A stretch of 64,000 bases of DNA from Ogataea parapolymorpha DL-1 (Eukaryota; Ascomycota; Pichiomycetes; Pichiales; Pichiaceae), in the NCBI RefSeq assembly GCF_000187245.1, contig NC_027861.1:1116001-1180000 (forward strand), written 5' to 3'. Below, in pieces: positions 8,571 through 16,616 of the stretch; within the stretch, counting starts at the first letter, position 1; each line of letters starts with the position of its first letter. The notes under the pieces were generated by a model that was not told the origin of the DNA, did no database searches, and saw nothing but the letters and a program-made list of their open reading frames with translations. The translations under genes and the position numbers were made by a program.

Positions 8571-9323
8571 ATGGCAGTCATCAATCAGCCATCTTCGCAG
8601 ATCAGACTCACCAACGTTTCGTTGGTGAGAATGAAAAAGGGCAAGAAGCGGTTTGAAATAGCATGCTACCAGAATAAGGTCCAGGACTACCGCGCCGGTG
8701 TCGAGAAGGACCTGGACGAGGTTCTTCAGATTCCGCAGGTGTTTATAAACGTCTCGAAGGGACAGGTGGCTTCGAATGACGACCTCAAGAAAGCGTTCGG
8801 ATCCACCAACACAGACGAGATTATCTTGGAGATTCTGAAGAAAGGAGAAATCCAGCTAAGTGAGAAAGAGCGGTCGGCGCAGAACGAGAAATTGCACAAC
8901 GAGATCCTAACCATCATCTCTACAAAATGCATTAATCCAAAAACCAAGAAACGATACCCGCCAACCATGATCGACAAGGCTCTTAAGGAACTCAAGTTCA
9001 ACTCAGTGAATGCGAAGAACGCCAAAGCCAAAGCTTTGGAAGCAATTAAACTACTAGTGGAAAAACAGATAATTCCTATCTCCAGAGCTCACATGAAGCT
9101 CAGAATCTCTCTCAACAGCAAAGAATACACAAAGATAGAGACAGAGCTCAAAAAGATAATAGCTACCGTGCAAGACGAGGAGAAAGTGGACTCAGAAACA
9201 GAAATCGTGTGTCTGATCGAGCCCGAGTACTACAAAGAGCTCACCGAGCTAGTCAAGTCGAGAAAGGGGTCTGTTGAAGTTTTAGACATGGCTGTCATCG
9301 CCGAGGGAGAGCAGAATTTGTAA
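8571..9323 (+). CDS. SDO1: SBDS-family ribosome maturation factor Sdo1
   Basis: The 250-residue protein begins INQPSSQIRLTNVSLVR, followed by KKRFEIACYQNKVQDYRAG, the hallmark start of SBDS/Sdo1, and has the family's usual length. Known role: with the GTPase Efl1 it releases Tif6/eIF6 from pre-60S subunits in the cytoplasm. The three SBDS domains are visible in order: the N-terminal FYSH fold (about 1-95), a helical middle (about 100-170) and the C-terminal ferredoxin-like part (about 170-250). The start is ATG right after an A/T-only tract. The 3' end lies 8 bp from the convergent lipase gene. Confidence 0.95.
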   Translation: MAVINQPSSQIRLTNVSLVRMKKGKKRFEIACYQNKVQDYRAGVEKDLDEVLQIPQVFINVSKGQVASNDDLKKAFGSTNTDEIILEILKKGEIQLSEKERSAQNEKLHNEILTIISTKCINPKTKKRYPPTMIDKALKELKFNSVNAKNAKAKALEAIKLLVEKQIIPISRAHMKLRISLNSKEYTKIETELKKIIATVQDEEKVDSETEIVCLIEPEYYKELTELVKSRKGSVEVLDMAVIAEGEQNL

Positions 9324-9331
9324 TTATTAGT

Positions 9332-10633
9332 TTACATAGTGGCTAGGAAATTCAGAAGAGGTTTTCCTAACACCTCTATGAGATCGTCCGACCAGAGGAC
9401 GTCTAGATGGCTGTAATGTTTGACTTTGGTGTAGTTGAATCGGCCGCGCATTTCGGGCTCATTGAGTTCCAGATGTCGCACGAAAAGATTGCCGTCCACC
9501 AGTCTATCTTGTTCTCCAATCACCAGGAACAGGGGCGGCGTCTTCCTTGAGAACCACTCCCGCTCTTTTTTCAGAATCGACTCGCCCATCTGGAAACCCT
9601 GTCCGTGGTACTTACTGAGCCACCATTTCATCAATTTCGCCGAAATGTACACCGGAGAAAAGATAAAATGGTACGGTCTCAGGCTTCTGTCCCAGAGATA
9701 GTCGGTCCAATCGAACAGGAAGCTGAACATTGCGTAACTCAGAAACCCAAACATTGGCGTGGTGACAATGATTCTGCGAAGAGCCATCATGATCGGCATG
9801 AACGAGTTGATTCCGAAAAACGAGTCGTAGAGCCAGTTGGGCAGCAATTTGATAAAACGGATAAATCCCTTGGAGTTCAACAACGAACCGCCAAAAATCG
9901 CAGGCGCCAAGAGCACGCACTTTGAGATCTTGTCCTCGTATCCCATTTCGAACTCGCTCGACAGCAGCATGACTATCTGGGCAGTTCCCTGGGAATGGCC
10001 GATCAGCGTGACTTTCGACTTGCCCGTGGAGTGGAGGATCTCATCTATCATGCAGGGGACGTCGTAGCGCGTCATTTCGGTGAGATCCCAGTCCCACATC
10101 TTGGGGTCGTTTGGGTTGAGAGACGTGTGCTGGGGATGGAATCCGCATCGATTGTTGCCGAGCCACACATCGTAGCCGTTTCTGATCAGCAGATAACTCA
10201 GGCTTTTGTAGCCGCTCGTGACAAACGAGCCGGACGACTGGAGCAGTCCATGGAGCAGCAGAACGGGCGGTCCGCTGGGCGGCACGTTGGGATCGACTAT
10301 TCGTTGGAGCGTGATCACAAAGCCATCTTTAGTGATGATGCGGTACTCAAACAGCTCCAGCCCCATGAGCTGGACATAGTAGCGCAAATGCGGACTTCTT
10401 TTTGGGGATTCTATGGAATACGCGCGCTTTTTGGAGGATGTGTACTTGTGTTCCTTTTTGATATGGAGTTTGTAAACATTGGACACAACAGCGAAAAACA
10501 TGAGCACGCCGAGAAAGAAGAAACAGCACACGTACGACACGGTTATGGACACATAACCGAGCAGGATGTTGTGTTTTTTGCTCTCCAGCGGCTCCGGCTC
10601 TTGCTCGTTAGCAAGAAGAGATCGCGAGGGCAT
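9332..10633 (-). CDS. Steryl-ester hydrolase / acid-lipase-family alpha/beta hydrolase (YEH1/YEH2/TGL1 type)
   Basis: From the preferred ATG (10633) the protein has 433 residues. It has one strong membrane segment near the N-terminus (ILLGYVSITVSYVCCFFFLG) and then an acid-lipase core: the ELFEYRIITKDGFVITLQRI entry motif, LLLHGLLQSSGSF oxyanion region, nucleophile elbow GHSQG, acid in IGEQDRLVDG, and histidine in KHYSHLDVLW. In yeast such membrane-anchored lipases hydrolyse sterol esters at lipid droplets or the plasma membrane. An alternative ATG at 10699 adds 22 residues, but that extension translates an A/T-rich tract that looks like promoter, and its start would overlap the start of the divergent gene. 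Family call firm; exact paralogue not. Confidence 0.8.
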   Translation of the reverse strand: MPSRSLLANEQEPEPLESKKHNILLGYVSITVSYVCCFFFLGVLMFFAVVSNVYKLHIKKEHKYTSSKKRAYSIESPKRSPHLRYYVQLMGLELFEYRIITKDGFVITLQRIVDPNVPPSGPPVLLLHGLLQSSGSFVTSGYKSLSYLLIRNGYDVWLGNNRCGFHPQHTSLNPNDPKMWDWDLTEMTRYDVPCMIDEILHSTGKSKVTLIGHSQGTAQIVMLLSSEFEMGYEDKISKCVLLAPAIFGGSLLNSKGFIRFIKLLPNWLYDSFFGINSFMPIMMALRRIIVTTPMFGFLSYAMFSFLFDWTDYLWDRSLRPYHFIFSPVYISAKLMKWWLSKYHGQGFQMGESILKKEREWFSRKTPPLFLVIGEQDRLVDGNLFVRHLELNEPEMRGRFNYTKVKHYSHLDVLWSDDLIEVLGKPLLNFLATM

Positions 10634-10697
10634 AAAAAAAATTACACAGCCCAGGAAGAAAATAAATAAATTAATTATACTTTTGTTTTTCTCAACC
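10634..10697. promoter_or_regulatory. 64-bp A/T-rich bidirectional promoter, lipase / proteasome chaperone
   Basis: If the lipase starts at 10633, these 64 bp separate the two divergent ATGs. They contain AAAATAAATAAATTAATTATA, the same kind of A/T-only tract found before SDO1 and other genes here. Confidence 0.4.
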
Positions 10698-11069
10698 ATG
10701 TTTTCAACCTCGTATCGCGAAAAGACAGTACAGCTGGACGGTCACGAGGTGAAGTGTAGCGTGCTCGATTTTGCCGACAAACAGATCATCTCTCTGTCGC
10801 GGGACGGAGAGCTGGACGTGACGTACGATCTGCAGACTCGTCCCCTCGCGGTGGAAGGGTCGGGAACACAGGTGCCTACAGTGCTGATTGGAGGCAACCT
10901 CAAGACCCAAGTTCTGGCAGGCCAGATAGGCCAGAGCATCTCCAAGAATACTATACTCAACACCAGTGGGAAATTCTTCGCCAAATCTGAGCCTGCAGAC
11001 GAGGACCATGAGCTGCTTGTTGAATTGGTGGCATTGGTCAAGACGGTGCTGCAGTCGCAGCCAGCATAG
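10698..11069 (+). CDS. IRC25: Proteasome assembly chaperone 3 homologue (Irc25/Poc3)
   Basis: From ATG 10698 this gives 123 residues, the size of human PAC3 (PSMG3). Its layout fits too: an N-terminal KTVQLDGHEVKCSVLDFADKQIISLS beta part, a middle VPTVLIGGNLKTQVLAGQIGQ segment, and the closing helix ELLVELVALVKTVLQ. PAC3-type chaperones pair with PAC4 (Poc4) to guide alpha-ring assembly of the 20S proteasome. The sequences diverge fast, so the call rests on size and pattern. An in-frame upstream ATG at 10566 is rejected because it lies inside the lipase coding region and its extension has no family resemblance. Confidence 0.55.
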   Translation: MFSTSYREKTVQLDGHEVKCSVLDFADKQIISLSRDGELDVTYDLQTRPLAVEGSGTQVPTVLIGGNLKTQVLAGQIGQSISKNTILNTSGKFFAKSEPADEDHELLVELVALVKTVLQSQPA

Positions 11070-11335
11070 AAGTTTCGACGCCTCTGAGCGTAAACGGCAA
11101 TTGCTGCCGCTTAAGTCCGCATAAACATGGACATAACTTTCTTAGGCCGATGTGCACATGTAGGGAGCAGCTTATGCTAAACCGAGGTCCGAGTCCGTAT
11201 TGTTTTTTTTCTCGGAATTAGCAATTGTCTCAATTTGTAATCCTAAACTCGCTCATTTCACGGGTTTAAAAAATATATTTCCAGGGTGCAAACATATAAA
11301 TTTAGACACACGCTGCTTAATCTTGTAAATTCAGC

Positions 11336-12814
11336 ATGACTTCTTCCGAAACGTCTTTGGGAAAGGACGCTACTGACGATGCGAACCAGAGAGAGCCTCA
11401 GGAGTACCGTCAGGACAACTCCGACTCTCTCATGCGGGTGGTGACTCAATACACCGAATACTCTGTTTCTCACGCCAATGAGGAGGATATCGAGAGATTG
11501 GAGCGCGAGAGAGAGGAGAAAATGGCAAAAGAGCAGCAGGGACCGGTCAAGATGGGCTTTTTGTCCAAGAAGTACGCTCAGCACAGAAGAAAGTTCTTCA
11601 AGCAGTACGCAGTTATTATCGTTGTTCTCTGGATATTTATTCTGAGCGTGTTTTCTATCTATTGGGGTGCTATGTACCAACGTGGCAGCCGTTTGGTCAA
11701 TCTGAAAATTCTTCTGGTTGTTGAGGACGGCGCAAGCATTGATAACAACGACTACCCGGTGTCGCAAGCGTTGCTCCAGGTGGCCGAGTCGCCGGCGGTG
11801 AAGCCGCTGCTGGGATGGACTCGCCATGATTACGTAGACGAGGACTGGGTCGTCAACGAAGTCTGGAAACAGAAATACTGGGGCGCGATCTACGTCACCA
11901 GCAACAACGTTTCGCAGCAGCTGGTTCAGGCTCTCGAAAACGGACGGGATCTGAACACTTCCATGCTCGTCAAGGGCTACTACGAGACCGGCAGAGACCT
12001 TAATGGAATGAACTCCTACGTTGAGCCAGGCCTGCTCAAGTTCGGAGTCGCCTTTACCGACATAATGCAGCAGGAGGTGTATCCACGACTTCTCTCCCAG
12101 CTGTCGTCAGAGCAGTTTGCCAGCCTGCAAAATACCACCACGTTATCCCGCACGCCGGATATTACTATGACAGATGGCATTCCGGTGTCCGATTACACGG
12201 TCATGGCACCACTCCAGGTTGGCCTGATTTATATTATTATAGTCACGTTTTTCCAGGTCATGTGGTTCCAGAAAATCAACCAGGAGGCCGCCGAAACGCT
12301 CAAGCCAGTGAGCTATATCATCTATCGGATGGTGATTGCACAGGCCAACTTCCTGCTGATTTCGCTCGGATACAGCTGTGTGAACGCCGCGTTCCAGATC
12401 AAGCTCAACAACGCGTGGAAGGGCGGCTTTGGCGTCCACTGGATGATCTCGTACCTGACCATGTCGGCCGTGGGAGGTGCCAACGAGAACATTGCGCTGC
12501 TCTGTTTTGCTGTGCTGCCGCCACTGATGGGATTCTGGCTGGTGTTTTTCGTTGTGTGCAACATCTCGGCCACTTTTTCGCCTATTGAGGTGTGTCCGCA
12601 GTTCTACCGGTTCACGTACGCCATGCCGATCAAGAATTCGTACGAGCTCATGAAGGTGCTTCTTTTCGACACCTACCGTGGACATTTGGGCAGGAACTTT
12701 GGCATTTTGGTGGCATGGATCGCTCTCAACAATATCCTGCTTCCATTCTGTCTATTCTTCTTCAGTTGGCACATGAAACGCAAGCTGACTAAGGCCGCTC
12801 AAAAGTCGCATTAG
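11336..12814 (+). CDS. SNG1-family membrane protein (DUF3533)
   Basis: The 492-residue protein has an acidic, charged N-terminal tail (~75 residues), one membrane span (YAVIIVVLWIFILSVFSIYWG), a ~190-residue extramembrane loop, and five or six further spans near the C-terminus. This order, together with GAMYQRGSRLVNLKILLVVED, is that of yeast Sng1, whose overexpression gives nitrosoguanidine resistance and which is tied to plasma-membrane lipid asymmetry and drug tolerance. The biochemical activity is unknown. The start is ATG 11336. The last 26 bp overlap the 3' end of the convergent GTPase gene, so the two mRNAs must be antisense at their ends. Confidence 0.75.
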   Translation: MTSSETSLGKDATDDANQREPQEYRQDNSDSLMRVVTQYTEYSVSHANEEDIERLEREREEKMAKEQQGPVKMGFLSKKYAQHRRKFFKQYAVIIVVLWIFILSVFSIYWGAMYQRGSRLVNLKILLVVEDGASIDNNDYPVSQALLQVAESPAVKPLLGWTRHDYVDEDWVVNEVWKQKYWGAIYVTSNNVSQQLVQALENGRDLNTSMLVKGYYETGRDLNGMNSYVEPGLLKFGVAFTDIMQQEVYPRLLSQLSSEQFASLQNTTTLSRTPDITMTDGIPVSDYTVMAPLQVGLIYIIIVTFFQVMWFQKINQEAAETLKPVSYIIYRMVIAQANFLLISLGYSCVNAAFQIKLNNAWKGGFGVHWMISYLTMSAVGGANENIALLCFAVLPPLMGFWLVFFVVCNISATFSPIEVCPQFYRFTYAMPIKNSYELMKVLLFDTYRGHLGRNFGILVAWIALNNILLPFCLFFFSWHMKRKLTKAAQKSH

Positions 12815-13985
12815 TCTCTAGATCCAGCTCTTTATAATGGTCCTCATGTGTATATAATCGTTGAACAACTCGAAGACACGAAGGCACGTAGACTGTCAAT
12901 GGAGGGCACCCGTTTTCGAATCTAACGAACCCGAGATTGCTGATAATTAGGTCACACAAGCCGGCAGAAGCATGTAATTTGTATGCTGTCCATGGCGACC
13001 GGTGAACGTACCTGTGGTCAGCAAGCCAGGCTTGCCACTCTGCCAGGTCTCGAAATATTTTTGCAGGGCCCCAGAAATACTGTCTCAACGCTAGCGGTCC
13101 TGTGTGGTCGGGTGAATGTATCCCCACGCATGGACCCAGCCCCACCACCTGCTCTGTATCTCTAAACGTAAATACACGGGTCCGAATGGAATTGGTAGGT
13201 CCCCAGGATAACACGCTCTGCCGGAGCTGGGGACGCAGCACGGCGTAAATGCTGTGTGTTTTCGGAAGCATTCCCGGCGTGTCCACCAGAGTGAGCCCAA
13301 AATAGGAACAAACAAAGGTCCCGTTGCGGCGAGTCGAACACGGCTTCGCAGAAACCTTGGGTACCACAGGGACAGACTGGTAGTCGTTGCTTTCGATGAT
13401 GAGCCGCTGCACCAAGGAGCTCTTGCCTGTGTTTGTCTGGCCAATCACGTAATACGTCTGGTTGTGTTCCGACTGTATGAGTTTTTCAAATAGCTTGGTA
13501 ACCGACCGGGGATACTTTGTGCTCGTCACCATGACATTTTCGAGATCTACCGTTTGCGAGCTGTAGAGGGACAAGTAGCTGTTTAGCGAGCGCCAGTAGC
13601 TTTCGCGCAAAGTCTGCAAGTCGGCATCCCGCTCTAAAGGCCTGTCCAGGACCTGGTCTGCAAAGGTGATCACGAAAAGCACGTTTTTCGCCGGAATCGA
13701 CTTGGACTTGAGCGTGTCGAAAATGGATACCTTTAGATTGAGTGGGAAATATCGTGCCGACAGCGTGTACAGCACTTTTGTGTCTGGCGAGTTCTCGGGG
13801 ATCGTTTTTACCACAGAACTGTAATCGGCAGGGTTCAGTGCACTATCTGGCAGACCGTCTTCTGGGCCATCTTGCTGGTCCAGAACAATTCTCGCCGTCT
13901 TTGGAACGTTGTGGTAAAACCTAAACAACGACCTCTGCGCCCAGCATGCCCGAAAAACCGCTATTCGGGGAAGAGCCCGGATCAT
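12789..13985 (-). CDS. GEP3: Mitochondrial circularly permuted GTPase, GEP3/MTG3-like
   Basis: The 398-residue protein has a basic, mitochondrial-type N-terminus (MIRALPRIAVFRACWAQRS). GTPase motifs come in permuted order: a weak G4 (ITFAD, about 106-110), G5-like TSTK (154-157), then G1 GQTNTGKSS (about 182-190) and G3 DTPG (235-238). This order defines the YqeH/Gep3 class, involved in small mitoribosomal subunit assembly. No N-terminal CxxC zinc finger, as in bacterial YqeH, is visible. The G4 motif is degenerate, as is common in this divergent family. The neighbour ILV1 ends only 38 bp upstream. Permutation is secure; orthology to GEP3 is likely rather than proven. Confidence 0.6.
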   Translation of the reverse strand: MIRALPRIAVFRACWAQRSLFRFYHNVPKTARIVLDQQDGPEDGLPDSALNPADYSSVVKTIPENSPDTKVLYTLSARYFPLNLKVSIFDTLKSKSIPAKNVLFVITFADQVLDRPLERDADLQTLRESYWRSLNSYLSLYSSQTVDLENVMVTSTKYPRSVTKLFEKLIQSEHNQTYYVIGQTNTGKSSLVQRLIIESNDYQSVPVVPKVSAKPCSTRRNGTFVCSYFGLTLVDTPGMLPKTHSIYAVLRPQLRQSVLSWGPTNSIRTRVFTFRDTEQVVGLGPCVGIHSPDHTGPLALRQYFWGPAKIFRDLAEWQAWLADHRYVHRSPWTAYKLHASAGLCDLIISNLGFVRFENGCPPLTVYVPSCLRVVQRLYTHEDHYKELDLETNATFERP

Positions 13986-14023
13986 GATAATTTATTTATT
14001 TATTATTTATTTTTATTTTTCAT
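13986..14023 (-). promoter_or_regulatory. 38-bp spacer: ILV1 3' end and GEP3-like promoter
   Basis: The gap is almost entirely A and T (TTTATTTATTTATTATTTAT at its core). It is the only non-coding DNA between the ILV1 stop and the next ATG on the same strand, so it must carry both termination and initiation signals unless transcription runs through. Confidence 0.4.
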
Positions 14024-15679
14024 CTATCTAGTGAGAAACGTCTTGAAAACCAAATTATCAGTCTCGTCATTGTACTTGTACCCCAGATCTTTCAAAAATT
14101 TGTCGAATTTCGCATTGTCCTCGGGCGGAACACAGATCCCTGCCAGCACCTTGCCAATGTCGTCGCCGTGGTTTCTGTAGTGGAACAACGTCAGGTTCCA
14201 GTTCATCTCCATCGACGACAGGAACCGTGTCAGAGCACCAGGCCGTTCTGGAAACTCGAACGAAACTATCCTCTCGCCCGGAACGTACACCTTACCCCCC
14301 ACGAGGTATCTGCCGTGGCTCTTGGCCATCTCATTATCGGTCAAATCCTGCGCCTTAAACCCGGCTTGCTCCAGATCCTTCATCACCTTGCCCAGCTCCT
14401 TGTTTCTGTCAATCACAGAGAACGACGTGAAAATATTGGCCAGACCGGTCTCCTCCGAGTCTGCAGAGATCCTGTACGAGAACTCGGTCACGTTTCTCGG
14501 GTCTATAATGTGGTTCAACTGGGCAAACGTGCCTGGCTTGTCTGGGATCTGCACCGTCAGGAACACCTCCTTGCCCTCACCCAGCACGGCTCTTTCGCTG
14601 ACAAATCTCAGTCTATCGAAGTTCATGTTTGCTCCAGACAAAATAGGAACATATGTTTTCGTGGAATGGTCGATCTCCGGATGTAGCTCAACGTATCTCT
14701 TGAGTCCTGCCACCGTCATGGCTCCCGACGGCTCCATCAACGATCTCGTGTCCTCAAACACGTCCTTGATCGCAGCACAAATCTCGTCTGTCGTCACGCG
14801 CACCACCTCGTCAACGCCAAACTCCTGGCACACAGCAAACGTCTCTTCTCCAACGATCCGGACCGCTGTTCCGTCCGCAAACCCGCCAACAGAGTCCAGC
14901 GTCACTCTTTCGCCCTTTTCCAGCGAGCGTTTCAGCGCGTCCGCGTCGAACGTCTCCACACCAATAATCTTCACGTGCGGGGCCAGCCGCTTCAGGTACG
15001 CCGTGATGCCAGAAAGCAGCCCGCCACCACCCACGGCCACGAACACGGCACTCAGCTTGTTGCTCTTCACCTGGCGAAGCAGCTCCATGGCAATGGTTCC
15101 TTGGCCAGCAATGACATACGGGTGGTCGAAGGGAGGAATATTCGTGAGTCCCTGTTCAATGGTCAGTCTCTCGCACTCGGCTTTGGCAGAGTCAAAATCG
15201 TTGCCAAAAAGCACCACCCGTGAGCCCAGCCTGCTCACATTCTTGAACTTGATGGATGGCGTGGCCACAGGCATCACAATAGTGGCCGGAATGCCCATCT
15301 CCTTGGCAGAATACGCCACGCCCTGCGCGTGGTTGCCCGCCGAACACGCTATAACACCTTTGGACTTACGCTCGTCCGACAAATGAGCGATCATGTTGTA
15401 CGCGCCTCTCAGCTTGAACGAAAAAACAGGCAACAGATCCTCGCGCTTCAGCATCACCGTGGAGTTGGTTTTCTGCGACAACGAGACAGCGTTCGAGATC
15501 GGAGACTCGTCGATGACGTCGTACACACGTGACGTGAGGATCATCTTGACGTAGTCGGGACGGCCGTTGGGAAGCACATCGGCCGGTCTGAGGTCCGGAA
15601 ACCGGCGACAGATATCGGCGGCCGAGGAATACAATCGCTGGACGGTTTTGGCGAGTCTCAATTGTGCCACCTTCCGCAT
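14024..15679 (-). CDS. ILV1: Threonine deaminase (threonine dehydratase), mitochondrial
   Basis: The 551-residue protein is a PLP enzyme of fold type II. The PLP lysine is Lys89 in SFKLRGAYN, followed by [15 protein letters not shown] and the glycine loop VGGGGLLSG. Two C-terminal ACT-like regulatory domains follow ([18 protein letters not shown] and [19 protein letters not shown]), where isoleucine and valine act as effectors. It converts threonine to 2-oxobutanoate, the first step of isoleucine synthesis, in the mitochondrial matrix; the basic N-terminus ([17 protein letters not shown]) fits an import signal. A 22-bp perfect palindrome with a TGACGTCA core lies 52-73 bp upstream and could be a Gcn4/CREB-type site. 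Confidence 0.95.
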   Translation of the reverse strand: MRKVAQLRLAKTVQRLYSSAADICRRFPDLRPADVLPNGRPDYVKMILTSRVYDVIDESPISNAVSLSQKTNSTVMLKREDLLPVFSFKLRGAYNMIAHLSDERKSKGVIACSAGNHAQGVAYSAKEMGIPATIVMPVATPSIKFKNVSRLGSRVVLFGNDFDSAKAECERLTIEQGLTNIPPFDHPYVIAGQGTIAMELLRQVKSNKLSAVFVAVGGGGLLSGITAYLKRLAPHVKIIGVETFDADALKRSLEKGERVTLDSVGGFADGTAVRIVGEETFAVCQEFGVDEVVRVTTDEICAAIKDVFEDTRSLMEPSGAMTVAGLKRYVELHPEIDHSTKTYVPILSGANMNFDRLRFVSERAVLGEGKEVFLTVQIPDKPGTFAQLNHIIDPRNVTEFSYRISADSEETGLANIFTSFSVIDRNKELGKVMKDLEQAGFKAQDLTDNEMAKSHGRYLVGGKVYVPGERIVSFEFPERPGALTRFLSSMEMNWNLTLFHYRNHGDDIGKVLAGICVPPEDNAKFDKFLKDLGYKYNDETDNLVFKTFLTR

Positions 15680-16015
15680 GTATCAATTATATTTTTTTTA
15701 CCTTTTTTTTCACTGTGATTCATCCCCCTTAGGGTGCTGACGTCAGCACCCTCATTGCACGGTTGGCGGTATTTGGCTGGGTAGCTCGGGGTTTGGTTGG
15801 TTTGCGGTCGGCTAAGCTAGCGACATGCGCCAATGGGAAATGTGCGCGCAACAAATCCGGGGCCCGCGGGCTGCCATCTGCACGCACGCCAGCACCAAAT
15901 AGCCGGAATCCCTTCTGGCCAATCTGCTACTGGCTCTTGATCCGTCGTCAAGTTCCGGGTAAAAAAAGTATTTAAAGAGTAAATTTCGCAAACTACCTAT
16001 CCGTACGCAACTAAT
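15680..16015. promoter_or_regulatory. Shared ILV1 / RCF2 divergent promoter
   Basis: This 336-bp region holds T-rich runs next to ILV1, the 22-bp palindrome (15731-15752), and a TATTTAAA element (15969-15976) about 40 bp before the RCF2 ATG. Confidence 0.5.
15731..15752. promoter_or_regulatory. 22-bp perfect palindrome with CRE core (TGACGTCA)
   Basis: Every base of 15731-15752 pairs with its mirror position. The centre TGACGTCA is the ATF/CREB element, which Gcn4-type bZIP proteins also bind. Its place upstream of an amino-acid biosynthesis gene fits general amino-acid control; this is inference. Confidence 0.6.
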
Positions 16016-16606
16016 ATGAAGATTGTCAGCCAAGAAGAGATCGACGCCCATTCGTGGGCCACCATCACCGGAGGTTTCAACGGGTTCTGTCTGGGAACCC
16101 TTGTTTCCATCGGAGTGTACGCCATGGCCCCTAGACACTATCCCAAGCTGCTCAAGATGCCGTGGTCCATCAAGACGGCCACCGCCATCATTCCGCCAGC
16201 GTTCGCCACTGCCGTCAACGCCGAGCTGGCATCCACCAGATTCGACTCCGAAATGTATTCGTCCGAGTTCCACCAGCGCAAGGTGCTAGAAGAGCACAGA
16301 AGATGGGCCAAGCTCTCCCCAACAGACAAGGTGGTTGAGTCTCTGTCGAACAACAAGTACAAGATCATCACCGGTCTTTGGGCAGCGTCCATGGTTGGAT
16401 CCTGGATGTACGTCAACAGAGACCCATTGCTGACCAGGACGCAGAAATTCGTGCAAGCGAGAATGTACGCGCAGTTCATCACGGTGGCCCTGCTTCTGGG
16501 GTCGATCGGCCTGAGCGTCTATGAGGAGGACCACCACCTGAACCACAAAGAGAGCGGCGAAGACGCGTACCTGCGGGAGGTCTTGGAGGCCAACAGACAG
16601 AAATGA
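16016..16606 (+). CDS. RCF2: Respiratory supercomplex factor 2 (HIG1 domain)
   Basis: The 196-residue protein starts MKIVSQEEIDAH and has two N-terminal hydrophobic segments. A HIG1-type region follows: EEHRRWAKLSPTDKVVESLS, then NNKYKIITGLWAASMVGSW, then RTQKFVQARMYAQFITVALLL. This matches fungal Rcf2, an inner-membrane protein that associates with cytochrome c oxidase and III-IV supercomplexes. It is shorter at the C-terminus than the Saccharomyces protein. The start is ATG 16016, after a TATTTAAA element. Its stop is 10 bp from the convergent DFG5/DCW1 gene. Confidence 0.9.
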   Translation: MKIVSQEEIDAHSWATITGGFNGFCLGTLVSIGVYAMAPRHYPKLLKMPWSIKTATAIIPPAFATAVNAELASTRFDSEMYSSEFHQRKVLEEHRRWAKLSPTDKVVESLSNNKYKIITGLWAASMVGSWMYVNRDPLLTRTQKFVQARMYAQFITVALLLGSIGLSVYEEDHHLNHKESGEDAYLREVLEANRQK

Positions 16607-16616
16607 CCCATGTACA

